DNA from: an uncultured Bacteroides sp.
GTDB taxonomy: Bacteria > Bacteroidota > Bacteroidia > Bacteroidales > Bacteroidaceae
Direction: 5' to 3'
Assembly: GCA_900766005.1 (NCBI GenBank)
Contig: CAAFTU010000022.1
Span: 1 to 33,464 of the forward strand
Length of the DNA stretch: 33,464 nt
Under the pieces are notes generated by a model. That model did not search any database. It worked only from the letters and a program-made list of their open reading frames with translations, and was not told the DNA's origin. The position numbers were made by a program, and so were the translations under genes. Below, one piece after another: positions 14,480 through 22,987 of this stretch; positions within the stretch are counted from its first letter, which is position 1, and each line of letters begins with the position of its first letter.

Positions 14480-16417
14480 ATGAGTTATTTACGTTTTGAC
14501 AAGACCCTCATGACGAATCTGGAAGAGTCTCTTCAAAGGGAAATTCTCCGGACGAACAAAGCAGGAGCTTATCATTGTACAACGATTGTTGATTGTAACA
14601 CACGCAAATATCACGGTCTATTGGTAATTCCGGTTCCCAATTTAGATGATGAAAATCATGTGCTGCTATCTTCTCTTGATGAAACGGTAATTCAACACGG
14701 TGCAGAGTTTAACCTGGGATTGCATAAATATCAGGGCAATAACTTCAGTCCGAACGGGCATAAGTATATTCGCGAATTTGATTGTGAGCATATCCCGGCT
14801 ACAACTTATCGTGTTGGAGGTGTCATTTTACGCAAAGAAAAAATCTTTGTACATCATGAAAACAGAATCCTGATTCGTTACACTTTGCTGGATGCTCATT
14901 CAGCTACCACATTGCGTTTCCGTCCTTTCCTTGCTTTCAGAAGCGTACGTGAGTATACGCATGAAAATGCACAAGCCAGTCGTGACTATCAGTTGGTTGA
15001 AAATGGCATTAAGACTTGTATGTATCCGGGGTATCCCGAACTCTACATGCAGCTGAACAAGAAATGTGAATTCCATTTTCAGCCGGATTGGTACCGAGGC
15101 ATTGAATATCCGAAAGAACAGGAACGCGGATATGATTTCAACGAAGATTTATATGTTCCCGGTTATTTTGAGGTGGATATCAAAAAAGGAGAAAGTATTG
15201 TATTCTCTGCCGGTATTTCCGAAATTTCCACTCGCCAGCTGAAACAGACTTTTGAATCGGAAGTGGAAGAGCGTACTCCCCGTGACAGTTTCTACCATTG
15301 TTTGGTTAACTCTGCTCACCAGTTCCATAACAAACAGGATGGTGAACACTATATTCTTGCCGGTTATCCCTGGTTTAAATGCCGTGCGCGTGATATGTTT
15401 ATCGCTTTGCCGGGACTTACGCTGGCTATCGATGAGCAGGAGCAGTTTGAAGAAACCATGGAAACTGCTGAAAAGGCAATCCGCCAATTTATCAACGACG
15501 AGCCTGTGGGTTACAAAATCTATGAGATGGAGCATCCGGATGTGTTGCTTTGGGCTGTATGGGCTTTGCAGCAGTATGCCAAGGAGACTTCGCGTGAACA
15601 ATGCCGTCTGAAATATGGCGATCTCTTGAAAGATATCATTGAGTTCATCCGTCAGGGCAGACATGCGAACTTGTTCTTGCACGACAATGGTCTGCTTTAC
15701 GCTAACGGTACTGAAAAGGCTATTACGTGGATGAATTCTACAGCCAACGGCCGTCCTGTTATCCCTCGCACCGGTTATATCGTCGAATTCAATGCTTTGT
15801 GGTATAACGCACTGCGCTTCGTGGCCGATGTGCTACGCGACGGCGGTGACAACTATTTGGCTGATGAACTGGATGCGCAGGCTGAAGTAACCGGCAAATC
15901 TTTCGTGGATGTGTTCCGCAACGAATTCGGATATTTGCTGGATTATGTAGACGGCAATATGATGGACTGGAGTGTTCGTCCTAATATGCTGTTCACAGTT
16001 GCTTTTGATTATTCTCCTTTGGATAAAGCACAGAAAAAACAAGTGCTTGATATCGTTACTAAAGAGCTTCTTACTCCGAAGGGCATCCGTTCTTTGAGCC
16101 CGAAGAGCGGTGGCTATAACCCCAATTATGTGGGTCCTCAGGTGCAGCGTGATTATGCTTATCATCAAGGCACGGCTTGGCCTTGGCTGATGGGATTCTA
16201 TCTGGAAGCTTACCTCCGTATCTATAAAATGAGCGGACTTTCATTCGTGGAACGTCAGTTGATTGGTTATGATGATGAAATGACAAGTCATTGTGTAGGC
16301 TCAATTCCTGAACTGTTTGACGGTAACCCTCCGTTCAGAGGCCGTGGAGCTGTTTCATTTGCTATGAATGTGGCCGAAATATTACGTGTTTTGAAGCTGC
16401 TGTCTAAGTATTATTAA
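14480..16417 (+). CDS. Glycogen debranching enzyme (amylo-alpha-1,6-glucosidase type)
   Basis: A 645-residue cytoplasmic enzyme of the archaeal/bacterial GDE type (GH133-like), expected to hydrolyse alpha-1,6 branches in glycogen. The N-terminal beta-rich domain has TNKAGAYHCTTIVDCNTRKYHGLLV and an aromatic-rich core. The (alpha/alpha)6 C-terminal domain begins near residue 290 and carries GYPWFKCRARDMFIALPGL, WMNSTANGRPVIPRTGY, VEFNALWYNAL and YHQGTAWPWLMGFYLEAYL; the Asp and Glu in these blocks are the likely catalytic residues. It is the first gene of an operon with a glycosyltransferase and a GH57 protein, with only 17 bases to the next gene. Confidence 0.92.
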   Translation: MSYLRFDKTLMTNLEESLQREILRTNKAGAYHCTTIVDCNTRKYHGLLVIPVPNLDDENHVLLSSLDETVIQHGAEFNLGLHKYQGNNFSPNGHKYIREFDCEHIPATTYRVGGVILRKEKIFVHHENRILIRYTLLDAHSATTLRFRPFLAFRSVREYTHENAQASRDYQLVENGIKTCMYPGYPELYMQLNKKCEFHFQPDWYRGIEYPKEQERGYDFNEDLYVPGYFEVDIKKGESIVFSAGISEISTRQLKQTFESEVEERTPRDSFYHCLVNSAHQFHNKQDGEHYILAGYPWFKCRARDMFIALPGLTLAIDEQEQFEETMETAEKAIRQFINDEPVGYKIYEMEHPDVLLWAVWALQQYAKETSREQCRLKYGDLLKDIIEFIRQGRHANLFLHDNGLLYANGTEKAITWMNSTANGRPVIPRTGYIVEFNALWYNALRFVADVLRDGGDNYLADELDAQAEVTGKSFVDVFRNEFGYLLDYVDGNMMDWSVRPNMLFTVAFDYSPLDKAQKKQVLDIVTKELLTPKGIRSLSPKSGGYNPNYVGPQVQRDYAYHQGTAWPWLMGFYLEAYLRIYKMSGLSFVERQLIGYDDEMTSHCVGSIPELFDGNPPFRGRGAVSFAMNVAEILRVLKLLSKYY

Positions 16418-16434
16418 ATAAAGGAGGAACGAAG

Positions 16435-17703
16435 ATGAAAGTTTTAATGTTTGGATGGGAATTTCCCCCAAAAATATATGGTGGTCTTGCAGTTGCTTCT
16501 TATGGAATAACCAAAGGGCTGAGCTTGCAGGGCGATGTGGAGACTGTATTTTGTATGCCTAAACCTACGGGTGAGGAAGAGAAGTTCTTGAAAATTGTCG
16601 GTATGAATCAGGTGCCCATTGTGTGGCGTGATGTGGATTACGACTATTTGAAATCTCGCTTGCAGGCAGATATGTCTCCCGAAGAGTATTATTCTTACCG
16701 TGACCATATCTATGCTGATTTTTCTTATATGCATGTCAATGATTTGGGCTGCATGGAGTTTGCCGGCGGTTATCCGGGTAATCTGCACGAGGAAATCAAC
16801 AATTTTTCTATTATTGCAGGTGTCGTTGCCCGTCAGCAGCAGTTTGATATTATTCATGCGCACGACTGGCTGACTTATCCGGCAGGTGTTCATGCTAAGA
16901 TGGTGAGCGGCAAACCGCTTTGCATCCATGTGCATGCTACCGATTTCGACCGTTCGCGCGGCAAGGTGAATCCTACTGTTTACTCTATTGAAAAGAACGG
17001 TATGGATCATGCGGATTGCATCATGTGTGTGTCTGAACTGACACGGCGCACGGTTATCAATGAATATCATCAGGATCCGAGAAAGGTGTTTGCCATGCAC
17101 AATGCTGTTTATCCATTGTCTCAGGAGTTGCTGGATATCCCTCGCCCCGATCATTCCAAAGAAAAAGTAGTTACTTTCCTGGGCCGTATCACGATGCAGA
17201 AAGGTCCTGAGTATTTCGTAGAGGCGGCAGCCTTGGTGTTGAAGCGTACGCGTAATATCCGCTTTGTAATGGCCGGATCGGGCGATATGCTCAATGCGAT
17301 GATTAATTTGGCAGCCGAACGTGGTATTGCCGACCGTTTCCACTTCCCCGGTTTCATGAAGGGCCGACAGGTGTATGAAGTCTATAAGAACAGTGATGTG
17401 TTTGTGATGCCTTCTGTGTCTGAGCCTTTCGGTATTGCTCCGCTGGAAGCAATGCAGTGCGGTACTCCTTCCATTATTTCTAAACAATCCGGTTGCGGTG
17501 AGATTTTGGACAAGGTCATTAAAACCGATTACTGGGACATTCATGCGATGGCTGATGCCATTTATTCCTTGTGTACGAATCCGTCACTGTTCCATTATCT
17601 GCAGGAAGAAGGAAAGAAGGAAGTGGATGGCATTACATGGGAAAAGGTTGGCTTGAGAATCCGTGCCCTCTATGAGGATGTGTTAAGAAACTATGGTAAA
17701 TAA
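16435..17703 (+). CDS. GT4-type glycosyltransferase, probable glycogen synthase
   Basis: A 422-residue GT-B fold glycosyltransferase. The N-terminal domain opens with MLMFGWEFPP-like sequence (MKVLMFGWEFPPKIYGGLAV), keeping the K-x-x-G-G-L type signature that binds the sugar donor in glycogen synthases, and contains IIHAHDWLTYPAGVHAK. The C-terminal nucleotide-sugar domain has FLGRITMQKGPEYFVEA and SEPFGIAPLEAMQCG, with the E-x7-E retaining motif. Placement between a debranching enzyme gene and a GH57 gene makes alpha-glucan synthesis the natural role; the donor (ADP- or UDP-glucose) is not shown. An AAAGGAGG ribosome site precedes the ATG. Confidence 0.88.
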   Translation: MKVLMFGWEFPPKIYGGLAVASYGITKGLSLQGDVETVFCMPKPTGEEEKFLKIVGMNQVPIVWRDVDYDYLKSRLQADMSPEEYYSYRDHIYADFSYMHVNDLGCMEFAGGYPGNLHEEINNFSIIAGVVARQQQFDIIHAHDWLTYPAGVHAKMVSGKPLCIHVHATDFDRSRGKVNPTVYSIEKNGMDHADCIMCVSELTRRTVINEYHQDPRKVFAMHNAVYPLSQELLDIPRPDHSKEKVVTFLGRITMQKGPEYFVEAAALVLKRTRNIRFVMAGSGDMLNAMINLAAERGIADRFHFPGFMKGRQVYEVYKNSDVFVMPSVSEPFGIAPLEAMQCGTPSIISKQSGCGEILDKVIKTDYWDIHAMADAIYSLCTNPSLFHYLQEEGKKEVDGITWEKVGLRIRALYEDVLRNYGK

Positions 17704-17721
17704 CGAAACAAAACATTAAAA

Positions 17722-19077
17722 ATGAGAACTATCTGTCTTTATTTTGAGATACATCAAATTATACATCTGAAACGTTATCGTTTCTTTGATATTGGCAATG
17801 ACCACTATTATTATGACGATTATGCCAATGAAACTGGCATGAATGAGGTGGCCGAACGTTCCTATATTCCGGCTCTCAATACGCTGATTGAGATGGTGAA
17901 GAATTCCGGTGGTGCCTTTAAGGTGGCTTTGTCTATCTCTGGTGTTGCTTTGGAACAACTCGAAATCCATGCTCCGGCTGTGATCGACCTCTTGCATCAG
18001 TTGAACGATACAGGTTGCTGCGAATTCCTCTGCGAACCTTATTCTCACGGATTGTCTTCACTTGCCAATGAGGAATGTTTCCGCGAAGACGTGCTTCGTC
18101 AGCGTGATAAGATGAAGCAAATGTTTGGCAAGGAACCGAAAGTGTTCCGTAACTCCAGCTTGATCTATTCTGACGAAATCGGTGCCATGGTAGCTGCTAT
18201 GGGCTTCAAAGGTATGCTTACGGAAGGTGCTAAGCATGTGTTGGGATGGAAGAGCCCACACTATGTATATCACTGCAACCAGGCTCCCGACCTGAAGCTG
18301 TTGCTGAGAGATTTTAAATTGTCTGATGACATCAGCTTGCGGTTCTCTAACCCTGACTGGTCGGAATATCCGCTCTTTGCCGATAAATACATCAGCTGGA
18401 TTGACTCTTTGCCGCAAGAGGAACAGGTAATCAATATCTTTATGGAATTGAGTGCTTTGGGTATGTTCCAACCGCTTTCTTCCAATATCCTTGAGTTCCT
18501 GAAGGCTTTGCCGGAGTGCGCAAAAGAAAAGGGTATCACTTTCTCTACTCCGACAGAGATTGTTACGAAACTGAAATCGGTATCTCAGCTTGATGTTCCT
18601 TATCCGATGTCATGGGTCGATGAAGAAAGAGATTGCAGTTGTTGGTTGGGTAATGTGATGCAGCGGGAGGCTTTCAACAAGTTGTATAGCATTGCTGAGC
18701 GTGTACACATGTGTGACGACCGCCGTATCAAGCAGGACTGGGATTATCTGCAAGCCAGCAACAATTTCCGCTTTATGACAACCAAGAACACGGGTATTTC
18801 GCTTAACAGAGGTATTTATGATTCTCCTTATGATGCCTTTACCAATTATATGAATATTTTGGGCGACTTCATCAGACGTGTGGATAGTCTGTTCCCGTCG
18901 GATGTGGATAGTGAAGAACTGAACTCTCTGCTTACTACCATCAAGAATCAAGGAGATGAAATCACCGAACTGGAAAAGGAAGTTGCTAAGTTGAGAGCCA
19001 AGGTGGCTAAGGATGCAGCCGCTAAGAAAACTGCAGCAGCTAAAAAAACAACAGTCAAGAAGACCAAGAGTGAATAG
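17722..19077 (+). CDS. GH57 alpha-amylase-like protein with altered catalytic residues
   Basis: A 451-residue protein with the GH57 alpha-amylase layout: FEIHQ at residues 8-12, RRYRFFDIG-like KRYRFFDIG, CEFLCEPYSHGL at 100-111, VFRNSSLIYSDEIG at 141-154 and NIFMELSALGMFQ at 238-250. In active GH57 alpha-amylases the fourth block reads FRNTELIY (Glu nucleophile) and the fifth MDYETFG (Asp acid). Here those positions are Ser146 and Glu242, so normal amylase chemistry is doubtful. After about residue 410 a coiled-coil segment (ITELEKEVAKLRAKVAK) leads to a Lys/Ala/Thr-rich basic tail. It is the last gene of the glycogen-type operon, 18 bases after the glycosyltransferase gene. Confidence 0.88.
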   Translation: MRTICLYFEIHQIIHLKRYRFFDIGNDHYYYDDYANETGMNEVAERSYIPALNTLIEMVKNSGGAFKVALSISGVALEQLEIHAPAVIDLLHQLNDTGCCEFLCEPYSHGLSSLANEECFREDVLRQRDKMKQMFGKEPKVFRNSSLIYSDEIGAMVAAMGFKGMLTEGAKHVLGWKSPHYVYHCNQAPDLKLLLRDFKLSDDISLRFSNPDWSEYPLFADKYISWIDSLPQEEQVINIFMELSALGMFQPLSSNILEFLKALPECAKEKGITFSTPTEIVTKLKSVSQLDVPYPMSWVDEERDCSCWLGNVMQREAFNKLYSIAERVHMCDDRRIKQDWDYLQASNNFRFMTTKNTGISLNRGIYDSPYDAFTNYMNILGDFIRRVDSLFPSDVDSEELNSLLTTIKNQGDEITELEKEVAKLRAKVAKDAAAKKTAAAKKTTVKKTKSE

Positions 19078-19136
19078 GCTTATTGGCTGATGTTTTGGAA
19101 GAGTAATCGTTGAGAATCTTCCGCTTAAAGTATAAT

Positions 19137-19170
19137 AAACCCCTGTCATAGTTTGCTGTGGCAGGGGTTT
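19137..19170 (+). terminator. Terminator after the glycogen-type operon
   Basis: AAACCCCTGTCATAG (19137-19151) pairs with CTGTGGCAGGGGTTT (19156-19170), with G-U pairs and a TTTG loop, followed by TTTTCTTT. It lies 60 bases after the GH57 stop. Confidence 0.88.
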
Positions 19171-19319
19171 TTTCTTTGCTGTTATGCTACACCCTTACAC
19201 TCTTTCTGTTTTCTCGTATCGTTCAGTACATCCCATCCAGATGGTTTCACTGTTTTCTCAGTCGTAGTGCTCCTTTTTCGGGGCAGAACAGTTGTGTCTT
19301 TTTGGCATAGTCATTGATA

Positions 19320-19359
19320 TAAAAAAAAGCGAGAGGGCATATGAACTATACCCTCTCGC
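19320..19359 (-). terminator. Terminator after the DUF4270 gene
   Basis: GCGAGAGGG (19329-19337) and CCCTCTCGC (19351-19359) pair perfectly around a 13-base loop. On the minus strand they are followed by eight T residues. It starts 37 bases after the DUF4270 stop. Confidence 0.9.
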
Positions 19360-19395
19360 CCTATGATGGAGGCCTTACGCCTTGTTTCTATGCGA

Positions 19396-21117
19396 TTACT
19401 GGTTCTGTCTTGTACCAAAGTTGGTAGAGATCACTTCCAGTTTCAATTTGTATTTGTTGCGCTCTTCTTCGGTGGCAGCTTCCGTTCCATTCGAACCACC
19501 CTTCAGGCGAGCATAACTCGGTTTCAAATCATGCTGAATACTGATAACCTGGCTGGATGTCTGGCCGTAATAGCCATTGTTTCCAGACGAATCTTTGGTC
19601 ACCAATACCGGAATCAGTACCACCTTGTTCCAGTCGCTGTACTTTTCCCAGTCCTTGATATTATCCACGGTTTTGTTTGTTGTTTTGCCTTCAGCATCCG
19701 TGATTTCCAGCGTGATTTTCTCTCCGTTGGCCAGCTTCTTTTCTGCAGCCTCCCTTTCGCCGTCAGCAAGACAATGGTTAATCAGTTTCGTAATGTTGTT
19801 GTATGTATATTCCGTAAACCCGGTCGAGTAGGAAGAATAGTCGAACAATACAGAAGTAACCCCGTCGCTAAGCTGGTTCTTCTTGAAGAATTCATCTTTG
19901 TTCTTTTTTCTAATCAACAACACGCTCTTCGGTACTTCCATACCAAACTTCTTATCATTCGTCTGGTTGTAGATAGGAATGCTCAGTTTTACCGCATTCA
20001 GCGTATCTCCCTGAAGTTGTTCTGCGATCTCGCTCACCGGTAAAGTGATCTGTGTGAAAATACCGGCCGGACTTTTCAGATACGTACATTCTTTGTTATT
20101 GATGCAGTTTTGTATGGCTTCCTTGTCATTCAGCAGTTGGTTTGCCTGAATCACCTCACGAGTGGAGTTAAACATACGATAAGCAAAATACGTAGAGTCT
20201 TTCGCCTCTTTGTCTCCCTTATCTATAACCTTCTTTTTCAGCTTAAGACCCGTAACAGAGTCTACTGCATAACACTTATAAACCACGTTCATCTGAACCT
20301 GGTTGATATACAGAATGGTACCGTCACCGTAATTGCTCTTTACGTAGATTCCTTTAAAAATGTCGCGGAATACTTTGTTGTCAAAGTTGGTTCCTGCTTC
20401 ATTGGCTGCCTGAATGATTGCCGCACCGATACGTTTGGCAGCATCATCTTCAAATGATATATGTACACTGGGCACATACGTACTCAAGTTGCGGATAGAG
20501 TCGCTTACCGAAACATCTACAGCTGTATATCCTTTCGTTCCCAGGAGTCCTTTGGAAGCATCGTAGTATTCTTCCGGCTTGATGTCCGTGTAATATGCAT
20601 TCTTTTGCTCCAGGTTTTTATTCAGCTCATATATGCTCAAGCGGGAAGCAGTCAGTGAGTCGCCAAAATAACTGTTGTACCACAAATACATTTCGATGGT
20701 GTGGATATTGCCGATTACCTTGTTGTGCGAGTCCTTGATGAACGTGATGTCTTTCTTATCCTCTTCGTTCGCATCCTCGCCTACCATGATCCGGGTCGGT
20801 TTTTTATTGCTGTCGAAAGCCGTACCGTTGTACACACCCGGAAAGGTCATACCTTTCGGACAGTTCAGTTCGGCTAAAAAACCAGCCTGGTAGGTACCGA
20901 ATGTTTCGTCTGTGAACTTACCTACATAACCCACGTTGCTCATGGCATAAATCTGGCCGGTGTGCACAGATTCTGTAGTTACATCAAACGTAGTAAGTTT
21001 TCCGTTGATGCTCTGGTCACTTCCCGGAAACATTCCCAAACCTAATCCTGCAGTATTGTCGTCACAACTGAACAAAGCTGTAGTCAGTAGAGCGAGTAGG
21101 GCATATTTTGCTTTCAT
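19396..21117 (-). CDS. DUF4270-family lipoprotein
   Basis: A 573-residue envelope protein. The N-terminus is a lipoprotein signal with Cys18 in the lipobox LFSC, followed by acidic DDN, which would favour outer-membrane placement. The mature protein is beta-rich, with repeated segments such as YNSYFGDSLTASRLSIYELNK, VSVSDSIRNLS and ISFEDDAAKRIGAAI, matching my recollection of the Bacteroidetes family DUF4270. No function is established to my knowledge. It begins 23 bases after the stop of the GT5-like gene on the same strand, so the two are probably co-transcribed, an unexpected pairing of a cytosolic and a surface protein. Confidence 0.82.
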   Translation of the reverse strand: MKAKYALLALLTTALFSCDDNTAGLGLGMFPGSDQSINGKLTTFDVTTESVHTGQIYAMSNVGYVGKFTDETFGTYQAGFLAELNCPKGMTFPGVYNGTAFDSNKKPTRIMVGEDANEEDKKDITFIKDSHNKVIGNIHTIEMYLWYNSYFGDSLTASRLSIYELNKNLEQKNAYYTDIKPEEYYDASKGLLGTKGYTAVDVSVSDSIRNLSTYVPSVHISFEDDAAKRIGAAIIQAANEAGTNFDNKVFRDIFKGIYVKSNYGDGTILYINQVQMNVVYKCYAVDSVTGLKLKKKVIDKGDKEAKDSTYFAYRMFNSTREVIQANQLLNDKEAIQNCINNKECTYLKSPAGIFTQITLPVSEIAEQLQGDTLNAVKLSIPIYNQTNDKKFGMEVPKSVLLIRKKNKDEFFKKNQLSDGVTSVLFDYSSYSTGFTEYTYNNITKLINHCLADGEREAAEKKLANGEKITLEITDAEGKTTNKTVDNIKDWEKYSDWNKVVLIPVLVTKDSSGNNGYYGQTSSQVISIQHDLKPSYARLKGGSNGTEAATEEERNKYKLKLEVISTNFGTRQNQ

Positions 21118-21140
21118 GATTGTTGTTTCTAATATAATGG

Positions 21141-21974
21141 TTATTCATTGCCTTTATTGGCTGTTTCCCATACCAGGTCGTAGAATTCATTGCAAGCATC
21201 TGCATAGTTGTCCGGTTCCTGATAGTCAAGAACTAATTTGCCTGACTGACGAGCATATTCCATCACAGCTTCATCTACATTCTTGCTGTTTTGAATCACA
21301 CCGTCAGAATAGTCTACGGCCAGCTTGCACAGATCTGTATAGTTCATCGGTGGAACCAGCTTGTCTACATCTTTCGGGGAGATACCTTTCAGCAATAATT
21401 TGGTTGCAAAATCGTCACTTAAGTTGTTTTTGAAATCATCCTCATAGAGAGAGAAGACCACCTTGGCGTCGCGGAACGACGGTTCATCTTTATATGCTTT
21501 CTTGATATAAAGAGGAGCCAGCGCCGACATCCAGCCATGGCAGTGGATCACATCCGGACACCAGCGGAGTTTCTTGACTGTTTCCAATACACCGCGTGCG
21601 TAAAAGATGGCACGGCTGTCGTTGTCGTCATATTCCACTCCGTTTTCGTCTACCGTCTGCAGGCGGTTTTGGAAATAATCGTCGTTGTCGATGAAGTATA
21701 CCTGCATGCGGGCTGCCTGGATAGAAGCAACCTTGATGATAAGCGGATGATCCGTATCGTCAATGATTAAGTTCATGCCAGACAGGCGTATCACTTCGTG
21801 CAGCTGATTTCTGCGTTCGTTGATGTTTCCCCATTTGGGCATGAAGGTTCTGATTTCGCGGCCTTTTTCTTGTATAGCCTGTGGAAGGTATCTACCAGCA
21901 TTGGCCATTTCGGATTCTGAAACGTAGGGTGTAATCTCTTGAGTTATAAATAAAACCTTATTTGCTTTTGTCAT
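21141..21974 (-). CDS. GT5-only glycogen/starch synthase-like protein
   Basis: A 277-residue protein resembling only the N-terminal (GT5) half of bacterial glycogen synthase, which is normally about 480 residues. The opening VLFITQEITPYVSESEMANAGRYLP matches the family start, but the donor-site KTGGL signature is replaced by ESEMANAG. The segment WCPDVIHCHGWMSALAPLYIKKAY is conserved. The C-terminal nucleotide-sugar domain with E-x7-E is absent. The sequence ends cleanly without frameshift debris, so this looks like a settled short form rather than a fresh truncation. The start at 21974 (MTKANKVLF) fits the family; the longer frame to 22025 runs through the -7 box. Confidence 0.82.
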   Translation of the reverse strand: MTKANKVLFITQEITPYVSESEMANAGRYLPQAIQEKGREIRTFMPKWGNINERRNQLHEVIRLSGMNLIIDDTDHPLIIKVASIQAARMQVYFIDNDDYFQNRLQTVDENGVEYDDNDSRAIFYARGVLETVKKLRWCPDVIHCHGWMSALAPLYIKKAYKDEPSFRDAKVVFSLYEDDFKNNLSDDFATKLLLKGISPKDVDKLVPPMNYTDLCKLAVDYSDGVIQNSKNVDEAVMEYARQSGKLVLDYQEPDNYADACNEFYDLVWETANKGNE

Positions 21975-22002
21975 ATCAACAATAGTTCTCTTTAATATTC
22001 TG

Positions 22003-22010
22003 CAAAGATA
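22003..22010 (-). promoter_or_regulatory. -7 box for the GT5-like gene
   Basis: TATCTTTG on the minus strand matches TAnnTTTG, 28 bases before the chosen start at 21974. A -33 TTTG is not evident. Transcription would diverge from panC. Confidence 0.5.
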
Positions 22011-22116
22011 CGAAAAAAAATACACATTAAATAAGATATTCTTTCTTTATGTGGCAAATATTAGTTTATTTTGCAGAGTTTTTGCAAACGAGTAAAACAT
22101 AAATCAATTGACGAAA

Positions 22117-22962
22117 ATGAAAATAGTGCATACCATTAAGGACTTACAGGCTGAATTGTCAGTTCTGAGAGCCCAAGGTAAAACAGTAGGACTGGTTCCT
22201 ACAATGGGAGCTTTACATGCAGGACATGCTTCTTTGGTAAAGCGCAGTGTAAGTGAGAATGGTGTAACCGTGGTTAGTGTTTTTGTAAATCCTACGCAGT
22301 TTAATGATAAAAACGATTTAGAGAAGTATCCGCGTACGCTGGATGCTGACTGCTGTCTGTTGGATGAATGTGGAGCTACATTGGTTTTTGCTCCTTCTGT
22401 AAATGAAATGTATCCGGAGCCGGATACCCGTCAATTTAGCTATGCTCCTTTGGATACGGTGATGGAGGGTGCTTTCCGCCCCGGTCATTTTAATGGAGTT
22501 TGTCAGATTGTAAGTAAGTTGTTTGATGCCGTTACACCCGATAAGGCTTATTTCGGTGAAAAAGATTTCCAGCAACTGGCCATTATCCGCGAGATGGTGC
22601 GTCAGATGAATTATACATTGCAAATTGTAGGTTGCCCCATCGTTCGTGAAGAAGACGGTTTGGCTCTGAGCAGCCGCAACAAGCGTTTGTCTGATGAGGA
22701 ACGTCAGCAGGCGCTGGCTATTTCCAAAACGCTGTTCGACAGCCGCACTTTCGCTGCTTCTCACACGGTTGCCGAGACTCAGAAAATGGTAGAGGATGCT
22801 ATCGCTGCAGCTCCGGGACTTCGTCTGGAGTATTTCGAACTGGTAGATGGCAATACGCTGCAGAAGATTGAAAACTGGGAAGATACGTCGTATGCAGTGG
22901 GATGTATCACAGTGTTCTGCGGAGAAGTCAGATTGATTGATAACATTAAATATAAAGAATAA
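22117..22962 (+). CDS. panC: Pantothenate synthetase
   Basis: Joins pantoate and beta-alanine with ATP to form pantothenate, the precursor of coenzyme A. The 281-residue protein has the nucleotidyltransferase HxGH-type motif GALHAGH (H34, H37) after LVPTM, the FVNPTQFN segment, AYFGEKDFQQLAII and the KMSKS-like SSRNKRLS. The start at 22117 (MKIVHTIKDL) was chosen over an in-frame TTG nine bases upstream. It is followed 25 bases later by panD, which supplies its beta-alanine, so the pair forms a two-gene operon. Confidence 0.97.
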   Translation: MKIVHTIKDLQAELSVLRAQGKTVGLVPTMGALHAGHASLVKRSVSENGVTVVSVFVNPTQFNDKNDLEKYPRTLDADCCLLDECGATLVFAPSVNEMYPEPDTRQFSYAPLDTVMEGAFRPGHFNGVCQIVSKLFDAVTPDKAYFGEKDFQQLAIIREMVRQMNYTLQIVGCPIVREEDGLALSSRNKRLSDEERQQALAISKTLFDSRTFAASHTVAETQKMVEDAIAAAPGLRLEYFELVDGNTLQKIENWEDTSYAVGCITVFCGEVRLIDNIKYKE

Positions 22963-22987
22963 CTAAACAAAAAAAAGACGAAACCTT

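Larger units (their letters stand above)
19078..19395. other. Convergent intergenic region
   Basis: 318 bases between the GH57 gene (plus) and the DUF4270 gene (minus). It contains one terminator for each strand, at 19137-19170 and 19329-19359. The middle, about 19176-19320, shows only a very short palindrome near CCATCCAGATGG and no coding potential I can support. Confidence 0.6.
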
